Shown: positions 25,994-34,151 of the stretch, piece after piece
Numbering within the stretch: position 1 is the stretch's first letter
How the letters are laid out: each line of letters opens with the position of its first letter
Assembly: GCA_002420145.1 (NCBI GenBank)
Contig: DIHL01000091.1
Span: 1 to 34,469 of the forward strand
Source: Bacteroidetes bacterium UBA5697
GTDB lineage: Bacteria > Bacteroidota > Bacteroidia > B-17B0 > Aurantibacillaceae
Length of the DNA stretch: 34,469 bases
Reading direction: 5' to 3'
Program-made: the position numbers and the translations under genes
Notes under the pieces: model-generated
What the model was told of the DNA's origin: nothing
What the model saw: only the letters and a program-made list of their open reading frames with translations
Database searches by the model: none

Positions 25994-26641
25994 TTATTGT
26001 CCTTTTTCAAATACCTCTACTTCGGCTAAAGGACTGAATAAATACACTGAGCCTGTGCTGATTTCTTTGCAACGATAACGTTTACGAAGTTTCTCCCCTT
26101 TTTCAAAAATACGAGAACCATTATATAAAAAATGGGTGCGATAGGGTAAGTGCTCTAATAAAATTAAATGCCCGTTTGTTTCGTGATTGTCATACAATTT
26201 CAATGTACGCATTAAAGTAGCATCGCTACAACTAGCGGCAGCAGGATTTTGCAAGTACTTACGTAATGCATACAAAATATCTAATGGTAAATTATCAGTA
26301 CTTAAAAATGGAGTCATCAGTACCCTAAAAGAATGTTTCCATTCTTCTCCGTGAGGTGCAACAGTATTGCGATGTTTATTAAAGGTATGTAAATGAGCTA
26401 TTTCGTGAACTAGAGTAATAAAAAATGAATATTGATTTAAATTATGATTAATCGTAATGGTGTGATTTAAGCCGTCTCGTGGCGACGTATAATCTCCTAA
26501 TTTAGTACTACGTTCTTTTGTAATTTTTAATTTAAAATCAAATTCAATAATCCAAATGGCAATTTGAGGCACAGCAAATTCAGGAATATATTTTTTTAAT
26601 ATCTCCGAATTACGTTGTATTTGCTGTTCTCTTAAAGACAT
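25994..26641 (-). CDS. SprT-like zinc metalloprotein
   Basis: This 215-residue protein has the SprT-like signature: TLVHEIAHLHTF gives H79, E80 and H83, and HGEEWKHSF gives the third ligand H97. The upstream SPRDGLNHTITINHNLN segment is also typical. SprT-family proteins relate to SPRTN, a protease of DNA-protein crosslinks; the bacterial role is not established. The C-terminal part (~140-215; RYRCKEISTGSVYLFSP) may be a zinc-ribbon derivative, though few cysteines remain. Its gene follows gldB on the same strand after 79 bases. Confidence 0.85.
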   Translation of the reverse strand: MSLREQQIQRNSEILKKYIPEFAVPQIAIWIIEFDFKLKITKERSTKLGDYTSPRDGLNHTITINHNLNQYSFFITLVHEIAHLHTFNKHRNTVAPHGEEWKHSFRVLMTPFLSTDNLPLDILYALRKYLQNPAAASCSDATLMRTLKLYDNHETNGHLILLEHLPYRTHFLYNGSRIFEKGEKLRKRYRCKEISTGSVYLFSPLAEVEVFEKGQ

Positions 26642-26720
26642 TTAAGATTTAAAATTAAAAATTTAAGAAGTATGAGATATTAAACAAATCTAAAATCTTA
26701 CTTCTAAAATCATAAATCAG

Positions 26721-27743
26721 TTAGGGTTTATACTTTGATTTTGATAAAATTTTCTGAGCATCTTTTTCGTTCATCAAATCTTCTAAAGTCACATTTTCAT
26801 TATGCTCCATGTATGATTTCACAATTTGTCTGCCTAACCACATAGCCACTCTTGGCGGACACTCTTTACTGATTGCTCTTGTAAAAGGACCATCACTCGT
26901 AAATTCTGACACTAATTTTAAATCATTATCATACAATTTATTATCCTTTGCAAAAAAGCCCCATACGTTTTTTTCGTAATTATCTAAATATTGCATTTGA
27001 GCTGTTGTATAACCCATTTTAATTGAATCTTGCACATGAGGCATTAAAGCATCGCATACATAAAATATTTTACCATAAAAAATCATGTGATTTAATAAAT
27101 TATTGACTGGATCGGCATTATCAAATTCGGTGATTACCCATCCGCGAACGGCATCTGATAATACATGTTCCTTATTCATGGTACGCGTTCTAAACTTAGG
27201 CAACTGCATCATGCTATAAAAAGCATTGTTACTTCCAAGATACATGTCTAAGCCAATTCCAAGAGTTGAATCGGCATACACCACATTATATTGAAAGCCA
27301 CTCATAAATGTGACGAATTGTTTTGGTGTTTTACGTTTCGGAAAAAACACTTTAAAGCGTTTTACCACTTCAGTCATATCATCTCCCATTAATTCTACAT
27401 CGTTATCTGTATACACTTTTCCTAAATCGTTATATGCAGTTTTAATGTCTGAATTTGAAATAAATCTTAATAAGGTTTGTGAATACAAAGAATCAATTTT
27501 TCCTCCATTGTTTACAATAGAGGAAATATAACGTGTGTAAAATGTAGAGTATTTGTGTTGATACTCTTTCATCTTTTGAGAACTATTTTCTTGAGTCAAC
27601 AAAAAAACATCTTTATCCAAGCGCTTAAACATAATAGGCTCTAATTCAACCTTACTTGTATCGATATCTAATTGACTATGACTACAACTTGTTGAAAAAT
27701 TAACAAATAAAACAACTGCAATAGCTTTAAAAAGAATTTTCAT
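26721..27743 (-). CDS. gldB: Gliding motility lipoprotein GldB
   Basis: This 340-residue protein has a lipoprotein signal peptide with lipobox FSTSC (Cys near residue 20). The end is diagnostic for GldB: CPPRVAMWLGRQIVKSYME, then NVTLEDLMNEKDAQKILSKSKYKP. Other matches are GIGLDMYLG and NLLNHMIFYGKIFY. GldB is required for gliding in Flavobacterium and for stability of the gliding/T9SS machinery; its fold suggests a degenerate DUF2268-type peptidase. In Flavobacterium gldC adjoins gldB; no gldC is seen in this window. Presence of gldB does not prove that this organism glides. Confidence 0.9.
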   Translation of the reverse strand: MKILFKAIAVVLFVNFSTSCSHSQLDIDTSKVELEPIMFKRLDKDVFLLTQENSSQKMKEYQHKYSTFYTRYISSIVNNGGKIDSLYSQTLLRFISNSDIKTAYNDLGKVYTDNDVELMGDDMTEVVKRFKVFFPKRKTPKQFVTFMSGFQYNVVYADSTLGIGLDMYLGSNNAFYSMMQLPKFRTRTMNKEHVLSDAVRGWVITEFDNADPVNNLLNHMIFYGKIFYVCDALMPHVQDSIKMGYTTAQMQYLDNYEKNVWGFFAKDNKLYDNDLKLVSEFTSDGPFTRAISKECPPRVAMWLGRQIVKSYMEHNENVTLEDLMNEKDAQKILSKSKYKP

Positions 27744-27795
27744 ACCAAAAATTATATTAATTTTACCATGTTAAATTATATAAAAAACAAAATAC

Positions 27796-28656
27796 ATGAA
27801 AAAGATTTTACTTATAGTTTCAAGCACATTATTGTTAGCTAATACTTTTGTGGCTCAAGATGATGCTGATAAAAAATTCCGTTTTGGATTAAAAATTGCA
27901 CCTACTCCAACTTGGTACAGAAGTAATGATTCTAAAGCAGTTGAAAAATCAGGTACAAAATTTGGTTTTGGATTTGGCTTACAGGCAGAATTTCGTATTA
28001 ATTCAACAGCATCATTTGTAACTGGAATTGGTGGTGATTTCTTAGGCGGTAAACAATCATACAAATTAGGACAAGGTTATGTTTTAGACAAAGACAATAA
28101 CTACGTAGACTCTAAAGATGCTGGTTTTGGACAAGGAGTTACAGGTTTATACAATTCAACAAACAATGGAAATAAATTATACGAGATTAAAAGTAGAACC
28201 ATTAAAGCAACATACGTAACAATTCCTGTAATGTTAAAATTAATGACCAAAGACATTTCTGGATTTAAATATTTCGGTCAATTTGGTGGCAATATTGCTA
28301 TACAAACAAAATTCAGAGCAACTGATGAATTAACTGAATTAAAATACAATTTAGTTACAAATCAATACGAAACTAATGGTTCTGTTACTGTATCAGACAT
28401 GAAACCATCAGGAGATTTAGTGCCAATTAATATTGGATTAAATGCAGGTATTGGCGCAGAGTATAACTTATCTGGATCGACATCAATTTTCTTCAGCGTA
28501 AACTACCTAAGAGGTTTTATTAACCAATATCAAGGAACATCAGATATTATGGTTGATAAAATTAAAGATAACATTAATTCAGGTGAGACTCCAGCAAAAT
28601 CTAAGCAAAGTGCATTTTGTGATGGTATTCAAATTAACGTAGGTGTTTTATTCTAA
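27796..28656 (+). CDS. PorT-like outer-membrane beta-barrel protein
   Basis: This 286-residue protein has a signal peptide (MKKILLIVSSTLLLANTFVAQ) and a series of amphipathic strands: FRFGLKIAPTPTWYRS, FGFGFGLQAEFRI, VTGIGGDFLGG, YVTIPVMLKLM, NIGLNAGIGAEYNL. It ends with a strand finishing in Phe (INVGVLF), typical of OMP_b-brl_2/PorT-like proteins. It should be a small outer-membrane barrel. It diverges from gldB across only 52 bases. Specific identity as PorT is not supported; many paralogues share this fold. Confidence 0.82.
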   Translation: MKKILLIVSSTLLLANTFVAQDDADKKFRFGLKIAPTPTWYRSNDSKAVEKSGTKFGFGFGLQAEFRINSTASFVTGIGGDFLGGKQSYKLGQGYVLDKDNNYVDSKDAGFGQGVTGLYNSTNNGNKLYEIKSRTIKATYVTIPVMLKLMTKDISGFKYFGQFGGNIAIQTKFRATDELTELKYNLVTNQYETNGSVTVSDMKPSGDLVPINIGLNAGIGAEYNLSGSTSIFFSVNYLRGFINQYQGTSDIMVDKIKDNINSGETPAKSKQSAFCDGIQINVGVLF

Positions 28657-28672
28657 TCAAATAAATCAAATA

Positions 28673-28705
28673 AAAAAATCCCGGTTAATCCCCGGGATTT
28701 TTTAT
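28673..28705 (+). terminator. Terminator after the beta-barrel gene
   Basis: AAAAAATCCCGG and CCGGGATTTTTT form a 12-pair stem with a seven-base loop and a T-run, 17 bases after the barrel gene stop and before nadE. Confidence 0.9.
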
Positions 28706-28731
28706 TTTTATACAGTTCGAAGATATAATTT

Positions 28732-29511
28732 ATGAAACATCAAAAAATCATCACTCATATTGTAAATTGGTTGAACCAATATTCTATAAATTCAAAAACA
28801 GAAGGTTTTGTGATTGGAATATCTGGAGGTATAGATTCTGCTTTAACATCAACATTATGCGCTTTAACTGACAAAAAAGTGATTTGTTTAAATATGCCCA
28901 TTAGACAACATAAAACTGAGTATGATAGAGGGAATGAACACATTGAATGGCTTAAGAAAAACTATCCCAATGTTTCTAGTGCTGAAGTAAACCTAACATC
29001 CATTTTTGAAGAAATGGAAAATACTTATGACAAAAACATTCAGGATTTTTTAACGATGGCTAATACTAGAGCCAGATTAAGAATGACCACCTTATACGCC
29101 TATGCAGGGCATCATAAATTATTAGTGGCAGGCACAGGAAATAAAGTAGAAGATTTTGGAATTGGTTTTTACACAAAGTATGGTGATGGTGGCGTTGATG
29201 TTAGTCCAATTGCTGATTTAATGAAGTCGCAAGTATATGCCTTAGCCGCATCTGTTGGTGTGACATCAACTATCTTAAATGCCCGACCGACAGATGGTTT
29301 ATTTGCAGACGGAAGAACTGATGAAGACCAAATTGGGGCCACTTATGACGAATTAGAATGGGCCATGCTTTATATTGAAAATAAAGACAGCTACGAACTA
29401 AACGAACGACAAAAAGTAGCCATGCAAATTTATCAAAGCAGAAACAAGGCAAATAAACATAAAATGGATCCTATTCCTGTTTGCTTAATTCCAAAAGATT
29501 ATTTAATTTAA
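28732..29511 (+). CDS. nadE: Ammonia-dependent NAD+ synthetase
   Basis: This 259-residue protein is the single-domain form of NAD synthetase, which amidates nicotinic acid adenine dinucleotide using ATP and ammonia. The ATP pyrophosphatase P-loop SGGIDS occupies residues 31-36. Later signatures include LLVAGTGNKVEDFGIGFYTKYGDGG and the ARPTDGLFADGRTDEDQIG loop. There is no N-terminal glutaminase (nitrilase) domain, so free ammonia or a separate glutaminase is the nitrogen source. It sits near gldB, as in several flavobacteria, and is four bases upstream of the zinc-ribbon protein gene. Confidence 0.95.
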   Translation: MKHQKIITHIVNWLNQYSINSKTEGFVIGISGGIDSALTSTLCALTDKKVICLNMPIRQHKTEYDRGNEHIEWLKKNYPNVSSAEVNLTSIFEEMENTYDKNIQDFLTMANTRARLRMTTLYAYAGHHKLLVAGTGNKVEDFGIGFYTKYGDGGVDVSPIADLMKSQVYALAASVGVTSTILNARPTDGLFADGRTDEDQIGATYDELEWAMLYIENKDSYELNERQKVAMQIYQSRNKANKHKMDPIPVCLIPKDYLI

Positions 29512-29515
29512 TTAC

Positions 29516-29875
29516 ATGGAAAAAAGAAAATGTTTAGAATGTGGCGAATCATTTAACGGTAGAGCTGATAAAAAATTTTGTAGTGATTTATGCAGAAATG
29601 CATACAACAACAAATTAAACAGCGACCACGTTAACTATGTTCGCAACATTAATAATATTTTAAGAAAAAACCGACGAATTATAGAAGAATTACTACCTGA
29701 AGAAACAGCCAAAGTATCTCAACAAAAATTAGTGGATAAAGGCTTTAACTTTAATTATTATACCAACATTACCACCACAAAAACAGGAAAAAACTATACC
29801 TTTTGTTATGAATATGGGTATTTACCTATTGAAGGCAATTATTATTTATTAGTAAAAAGAAAGGTTGAGGCATAG
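29516..29875 (+). CDS. Small zinc-ribbon protein of unknown function
   Basis: This 119-residue protein begins with a treble-clef or zinc-ribbon type motif: CLEC (C6, C9) and FCSDLC (C22, C26), with the spacing pattern CxxC...CxxxC and GRADKKFC between them. A basic helical segment follows (NNILRKNRRIIEELL), then a C-terminal half with strand-like stretches (NYTFCYEYGYLPIEGNYYLLV). It has no signal peptide. It starts four bases after nadE and is probably co-transcribed with it. Nucleic-acid binding is possible but not shown. I do not recognise a characterised relative. Confidence 0.8.
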   Translation: MEKRKCLECGESFNGRADKKFCSDLCRNAYNNKLNSDHVNYVRNINNILRKNRRIIEELLPEETAKVSQQKLVDKGFNFNYYTNITTTKTGKNYTFCYEYGYLPIEGNYYLLVKRKVEA

Positions 29876-29930
29876 TGTCATGCTGAACTTGATTCAGCAT
29901 CTCAAGACCCTGAATCAAGTTCAGGGTTAC
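29876..29930. repeat. Double-hairpin intergenic repeat, possible bidirectional terminator
   Basis: Two adjacent hairpins occur: ATGCTGAA-CTTGA-TTCAGCAT (29880-29900) and CCCTGAA-TCAAG-TTCAGGG (29908-29926). Their cores are also complementary to each other: CTGAACTTGATTCAG (29883-29897) and CTGAATCAAGTTCAG (29910-29924) form a perfect 15-base inverted repeat, so one long stem is an alternative. It sits between convergent genes. Confidence 0.8.
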
Positions 29931-29945
29931 GTAACTCCACCACTA

Positions 29946-30299
29946 TTAATCCTCAATAATAATAGAAACCTTATCTACTGGCCCATTCATAGGAGGCAAT
30001 AACTTGGTGATTTTAACTTTAGTTTCAATCAATTTAGGAAACGCATGAATAATTCTATCGTAAATTCTTTTACCAACTGTTTCAATTAATTTAGCTGGAA
30101 TTGCCATTTCTGCTTTACAAATTTCAAAAACAGTACAATAATCAATGGTTAAATTTAAATCATCTTTAACCGCTGCTTCATGAAAATCATATACCATGTA
30201 TACGTCTACTATATATTCTCCTCCTACCTTTGTTTCTTCAGGTAAACAACCATGGTAAGCATATAATCTGATTCCTTCTACGTTAATTTGATTTTTCAT
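29946..30299 (-). CDS. folB: Dihydroneopterin aldolase
   Basis: This 117-residue protein matches FolB, which cleaves 7,8-dihydroneopterin to the hydroxymethyl-pterin and glycolaldehyde in folate synthesis. The signature YAYHGCLPEE supplies E22, DYCTV supplies Y54, and ITKLLPPMNGPVDKVS supplies catalytic K99, all near the positions used in characterised enzymes. Length is normal for the family, which works as an octamer in the cytoplasm. No other folate gene adjoins it. The next gene upstream is asparaginase, 71 bases away. Confidence 0.94.
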   Translation of the reverse strand: MKNQINVEGIRLYAYHGCLPEETKVGGEYIVDVYMVYDFHEAAVKDDLNLTIDYCTVFEICKAEMAIPAKLIETVGKRIYDRIIHAFPKLIETKVKITKLLPPMNGPVDKVSIIIED

Positions 30300-30370
30300 G
30301 TTTTATTGTTTTTAATTGCAAGAGCCCTAAGTTTATTAACGAAGAACGCCTAGCATTTATTATATTAAAT

Positions 30371-31402
30371 CTAAACTGTTATTTCTCCTCTTAAGTTTGT
30401 TTCTAATAATTGTTTTGATTTTGCTAATGATCCTTTTTTACCAAGCACATACATCAATTTAGTAATAGCACTTTCAAATGTGATATCGTATCCACTAATC
30501 ACCCCTATTTTTTTAAGAGCGCTACTTGTTTCATACATTCCTTGTATCACTTTACCTTCGGCGCACTGAGTCACATTATAAATTATGACTCCCTTATCAA
30601 TTGCCTTTTTAAGAGCAGATATAAACCATTCTTCAGTACTCGCATTACCAGCCCCAAATGTTTCAATTATCACCGCTTTTATTCCAGGAGTATTTAAAAT
30701 AGATAAAGTAATTTTTTTACTTAATCCAGGAAATAATTTTAATACCACAATATCGTTATCTAATTGTGTATGAACAGATAAGTTTTTTTTAGGTGATTTT
30801 AATAAAGCAGAAGTATTGTATTGAATATCAACACCTGCCTCTGCTAATGCTGGATAATTAGGTGACTTAAAGGCATCGAAATGTGCTGAATTATATTTAT
30901 AAGTTCGGTTTCCTCTGTATAATTTGTATTCAAAATACACACACACTTCAGTTACTATAGGTTTTTTATTTTTTTGAGCAGCTGCTATTTCAATAGCAGT
31001 GATTAAATTTTCTTTACCATCCGTTCTAATAATACCAATTGGTAACTGAGAACCTGTTAAAATAACTGGTTTTGATAGATTTTCAAGCATAAAACTCAAG
31101 GCACTTGCCGTGTAAGACATCGTATCTGAACCATGAAGAATCACAAAACCATCATGTTTATGATAATTTTCTTTTATCATATCAGCAATCTCAACCCAAA
31201 CTTTGGGATGCATATTAGAAGAATCAATTGGATGCTTAAAGGAAATCGAAGATAAATCAATATCAAATTTTTCTAACTCTGGAATTTGTTTAGATAAGGC
31301 TTTAAAATTAAAGGGTTTTAATTCACCAGTACGAGCATCCTGCATCATACCAATGGTACCACCTGTATAGATAAGAAGAACTGAGGGTTTTGAATGTGCC
31401 AT
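30371..31402 (-). CDS. ansA: Type I (cytoplasmic) L-asparaginase
   Basis: This 343-residue protein has the two asparaginase active-site motifs: TGGTIG (13-18, nucleophile Thr16) and HGSDTM (90-95). It lacks a signal peptide, so it corresponds to the cytoplasmic type I enzyme that hydrolyses asparagine to aspartate and ammonia. In the second motif Ser replaces the Thr seen in E. coli AnsA (HGTDTM); this is a conservative change at a residue that contributes to substrate contact. C-terminal segments GVIIYNVTQCAEGKVIQGMY and SGYDITFESAITKLMY are typical. It follows the DUF3127 gene after a terminator. Confidence 0.94.
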   Translation of the reverse strand: MAHSKPSVLLIYTGGTIGMMQDARTGELKPFNFKALSKQIPELEKFDIDLSSISFKHPIDSSNMHPKVWVEIADMIKENYHKHDGFVILHGSDTMSYTASALSFMLENLSKPVILTGSQLPIGIIRTDGKENLITAIEIAAAQKNKKPIVTEVCVYFEYKLYRGNRTYKYNSAHFDAFKSPNYPALAEAGVDIQYNTSALLKSPKKNLSVHTQLDNDIVVLKLFPGLSKKITLSILNTPGIKAVIIETFGAGNASTEEWFISALKKAIDKGVIIYNVTQCAEGKVIQGMYETSSALKKIGVISGYDITFESAITKLMYVLGKKGSLAKSKQLLETNLRGEITV

Positions 31403-31408
31403 AAAGTA

Positions 31409-31441
31409 AAAAAGCCTAAGACAAATGTCTTAGGCTTTAAT
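31409..31441 (-). terminator. Terminator after the DUF3127 gene
   Basis: AAAGCCTAAGACA and TGTCTTAGGCTTT form a 13-pair stem with a two-base loop; on the minus strand it is followed by a T-run. It separates the DUF3127 gene from asparaginase. Confidence 0.88.
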
Positions 31442-31450
31442 TTTTCGTCG

Positions 31451-31834
31451 TTAGAAAGGTAAATCGTCGTTATCTGAAATACTGCTGTTGAATACTGGAG
31501 CAGCTGTATTTTCTTGCATACCTGCATTATTTTGAGCAGGAGCTGAAGACTGGCCCGCAGCTACTTTTTCAATTCTCCAAGCTTCTAAAGTATTAAAATA
31601 CTTAATCCCTTGTGGACCATTCCACTCACGACCACGTAAGTTAAACTGAACTTTAATTTCATCACCTTGATTAAAAGAATCAAGCATGGTGCATTTATCT
31701 TGAGTTACTTGAAAACTCACGTATTGAGGATACGGAGTACTCAAATCTGTAGCTAAAACAAAATCTCTCTTCTGAAATTTCTCACTCACTTTTTGCGTGT
31801 CGTACTTTAATTTTAATTGTCCTGTTACTTCCAT
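31451..31834 (-). CDS. DUF3127 OB-fold-like protein with an SSB-like acidic tip
   Basis: This 127-residue protein matches DUF3127: EVTGQLKLKYDTQKVSEKF, QKRDFVLATD, YVSFQVTQDKCTMLDSF, QGDEIKVQFNLRGREWNG and FNTLEAWRIEK. The family is small, near-universal in Bacteroidota and predicted to adopt an OB-like fold. After a Gln/Asn/Ala-rich linker the chain ends in DNDDLPF. That ending is like the acidic, Phe-terminated tip of single-stranded DNA-binding protein, which recruits repair and replication partners. A single-strand nucleic-acid role is inferred from fold and tip only. TAAATTTG on the minus strand at 31887-31880 fits the -7 promoter consensus, 46 bases before the ATG. Confidence 0.82.
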   Translation of the reverse strand: MEVTGQLKLKYDTQKVSEKFQKRDFVLATDLSTPYPQYVSFQVTQDKCTMLDSFNQGDEIKVQFNLRGREWNGPQGIKYFNTLEAWRIEKVAAGQSSAPAQNNAGMQENTAAPVFNSSISDNDDLPF

Positions 31835-31966
31835 TGTATGATATATTTACGTTATTGATTTACAGTTTATCTATTTTAACAAATTTACAAAAGTTCAAAA
31901 GAATTTTCAGGAAAACTTAATCACAAAAAAGGCAATGTTTTAACAATTTAAGGTGTTTTTTCATCC

Positions 31967-32674
31967 TTAAACCCTGATACCAATCAACAAAACATCATCC
32001 ACCTGCTCTAAATTCCCTTTCCAATTTTCAAATGTTTCGTTTAAAATCTGCTTTTGCTTATCCATCGGTAATGTATAATTAGCCACAAGTAACTGCTCTA
32101 ATGGCTTATATTTAAATTTTTTGCCTTTAGGTCCGCCAAATTGATCAGCAAAACCATCAGTTAACGAATAAACCACATCTCCTTTTTGTAGCTCAACTTT
32201 TCTAAGAGAAAAGGGTTTCATATCACTATGCTTACCAACTGGCATTTTATCAGCAGGACAAGAAATTAGTTCGCCATTTCTGACAATATAAAAACTATTA
32301 TTGGCAGCAGCATACTCTAAAATATTGTTTTTAAAATCAAACGCACATAAAATGCAGTCCATTCCATCTTTTGATTCTTCTACACTTCCCTCTGGATTTA
32401 ATGAAGAAATAATTTCTTCACGAATATGGTCTAAAATCAAATTAGGACTCTCTATTTTTTTCTCAATGATAGATTCATTTAAATAGGAAATATTTAGCAT
32501 ACTCATAAATGCCCCTGGAACACCATGTCCAGTGCAATCTGCCGTACATAGATAAAACTTCTCCACATCACTATTCGGATGTTGATGAGCGATTGCGTAG
32601 TAAAAATCTCCACTCACAATATCCTTTGGCTTATAAAGAATAAAGAATTTTTTAGGGTCTAAAGTTGTTTCCAT
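31967..32674 (-). CDS. Stand-alone SpoIIE-type PP2C phosphatase
   Basis: This 235-residue protein is a bare SpoIIE/PPM phosphatase domain. All metal-binding acidic motifs are present: SGDFYYA (D23), ADCTGHGVPGAFMS (D46), DGMDC (D103, D106), LTDGFADQFGG (D173) and QVDDVLLIGI (D226, D227), so it should dephosphorylate Ser/Thr-phosphorylated proteins such as anti-sigma antagonists. In Bacteroidota this domain usually forms the C-terminus of a TPR-membrane sensor. Here it is a separate gene whose ATG follows the sensor's stop after one base (TAATATG). An in-frame TAA lies nine bases before the ATG, so it cannot extend upstream without a frameshift. Confidence 0.9.
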   Translation of the reverse strand: METTLDPKKFFILYKPKDIVSGDFYYAIAHQHPNSDVEKFYLCTADCTGHGVPGAFMSMLNISYLNESIIEKKIESPNLILDHIREEIISSLNPEGSVEESKDGMDCILCAFDFKNNILEYAAANNSFYIVRNGELISCPADKMPVGKHSDMKPFSLRKVELQKGDVVYSLTDGFADQFGGPKGKKFKYKPLEQLLVANYTLPMDKQKQILNETFENWKGNLEQVDDVLLIGIRV

Positions 32675-32675
32675 A

Positions 32676-34151
32676 TTATCTATTTAATCTATTCAAAGAT
32701 TTATTAATATAATGTTCCGAAGTAATCAATGCTGTTTGAATACGTTTAGCATAATATATACTATCTAAAATCTCTTTTTGTTTTTCTTCTATAATATGTT
32801 TTTGCCTAGTAAGTTCAAGATTAGCTTTTTGTTTTTGAAGGAAACTACGATAAATAAAAATAAAGAAACCAATCACGATTAATAAAACCGCACAAACACA
32901 CCAAATGAAAACTTGTTGCTGTTTTTTTTCTGTTTGGGCAACCGCTTCTTTTTTTAATTGAAGTAAATAACTTGTTGCTTGTTTTTTCTCAAATTCAAAA
33001 TTCATTTCAAGTCGAGTAGCTTTTTCGGTATTCTCTTTATTAGTTATACTATCTCTATAAATAACATATGTTTTAAAGTATGTTAGAGACTTTTTAAAAT
33101 CTTTTGTTTTGTTGTATAAGGTATATAGGCCCGCATAAGATTGTCTTAAAAGTTCAAGCTCATTTAATTGTTTGGCTAGTTCAAATCCCTTTAATAAATA
33201 AACTTCTGATTTTTTGTAATCTTTCATTCTCAAGTATGTTTCACCCATACTTAAATATGATGAAGCTGTTCCAGGGATATCATTTATCTCTAATTGTATT
33301 TTTAAAGCCTCTTGAAACTTCATCAACGCTTCTGAAAAACGACGCTGATCATTATAAATATATCCAATGTTGCCATGTGTAACAGCAATACTTTGCTGAT
33401 CATTAAATTCTATCATTAAAGCCAAATACTCTTCATACATTTTTAAGGCCAAATATTTGTATCCTTGAGCCGAGTATACTCCTGCAATATTACTGTATGT
33501 GCCAGCTATACTATATTTATCTTCAAACTCTTGAAACAAAATGAGTGCTTTTTTATAATATTTTAAAGATTCCCAAGTATTACTGAGCATACCGTGAATA
33601 TTACCAAGACTTAAAAGAGAATTTGCGATTCCTCTTTTATCATTTATTTCTTCTCTGATTTTTAATGTTTTTAAATACAATTCTAAAGTTTCAGGATAAC
33701 GCCCTTGCTCATAATACATATTCCCAATATTCCCATAAGCAGACGCCTCTCCTTTTTTATCATTAATTTTTTGGCTAATTTCCAAAAACGAATTGTAATT
33801 TTTTAAAGCATTATCGTAATCTCCAATCGAATACTGATTTAAACCTAAAACATTATGATACATACCCAAACCTTTTTGACAAGTGTTATTTACAATTCCT
33901 GGTTTAGTGTTTTGAGACAGTAAAAACTCTGACACTAATTTTATTTTTTTTGCATATAAAATTGAGCTATCATATTCTCCTATAAAAAAATGTTGTCTAG
34001 CTATTTTATTTAATAAAAAAATCTTATTCGTATCATTATGACTCAATATTAAATCCCTTTTCAGAGAGTCTAAATCATCGCTTTGGCAAACAGCAATATG
34101 ACTGATAAAAGATAACAGCAATAATAATTGATATTTAAAAATTAATCTCAT
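32676..34151 (-). CDS. TPR membrane sensor ending at the phosphatase-linker helix
   Basis: This 491-residue protein has a signal peptide (~1-22, ending AVCQ), a long run of TPR-like repeats (~30-380) with the recurring inter-repeat motif E.NDKRG/INDKKG, a coiled segment, one membrane helix (~413-434) and a cytoplasmic coiled linker (QKHIIEEKQKEILDSIYYA, then RIQTALITSEHY and LNRLNR). In fused family members this linker runs straight into a SpoIIE phosphatase domain (KPKDIVSGDFY). Here the chain stops at LNRLNR and the phosphatase is encoded next. The TPRs probably sense a periplasmic partner and the linker could dock the separate phosphatase. A one-base deletion in the T/A-rich junction would fuse the two frames, so recent splitting is an alternative. 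Confidence 0.88.
   Translation of the reverse strand: MRLIFKYQLLLLLSFISHIAVCQSDDLDSLKRDLILSHNDTNKIFLLNKIARQHFFIGEYDSSILYAKKIKLVSEFLLSQNTKPGIVNNTCQKGLGMYHNVLGLNQYSIGDYDNALKNYNSFLEISQKINDKKGEASAYGNIGNMYYEQGRYPETLELYLKTLKIREEINDKRGIANSLLSLGNIHGMLSNTWESLKYYKKALILFQEFEDKYSIAGTYSNIAGVYSAQGYKYLALKMYEEYLALMIEFNDQQSIAVTHGNIGYIYNDQRRFSEALMKFQEALKIQLEINDIPGTASSYLSMGETYLRMKDYKKSEVYLLKGFELAKQLNELELLRQSYAGLYTLYNKTKDFKKSLTYFKTYVIYRDSITNKENTEKATRLEMNFEFEKKQATSYLLQLKKEAVAQTEKKQQQVFIWCVCAVLLIVIGFFIFIYRSFLQKQKANLELTRQKHIIEEKQKEILDSIYYAKRIQTALITSEHYINKSLNRLNR

Noticed and set aside
26643..26705. Imperfect hairpin (AGAAGTA 26666-26672 with TACTTCT 26699-26705) after gldB
   Set aside because: The stem is short with a 26-base loop and no T-run, so it is not a convincing terminator.
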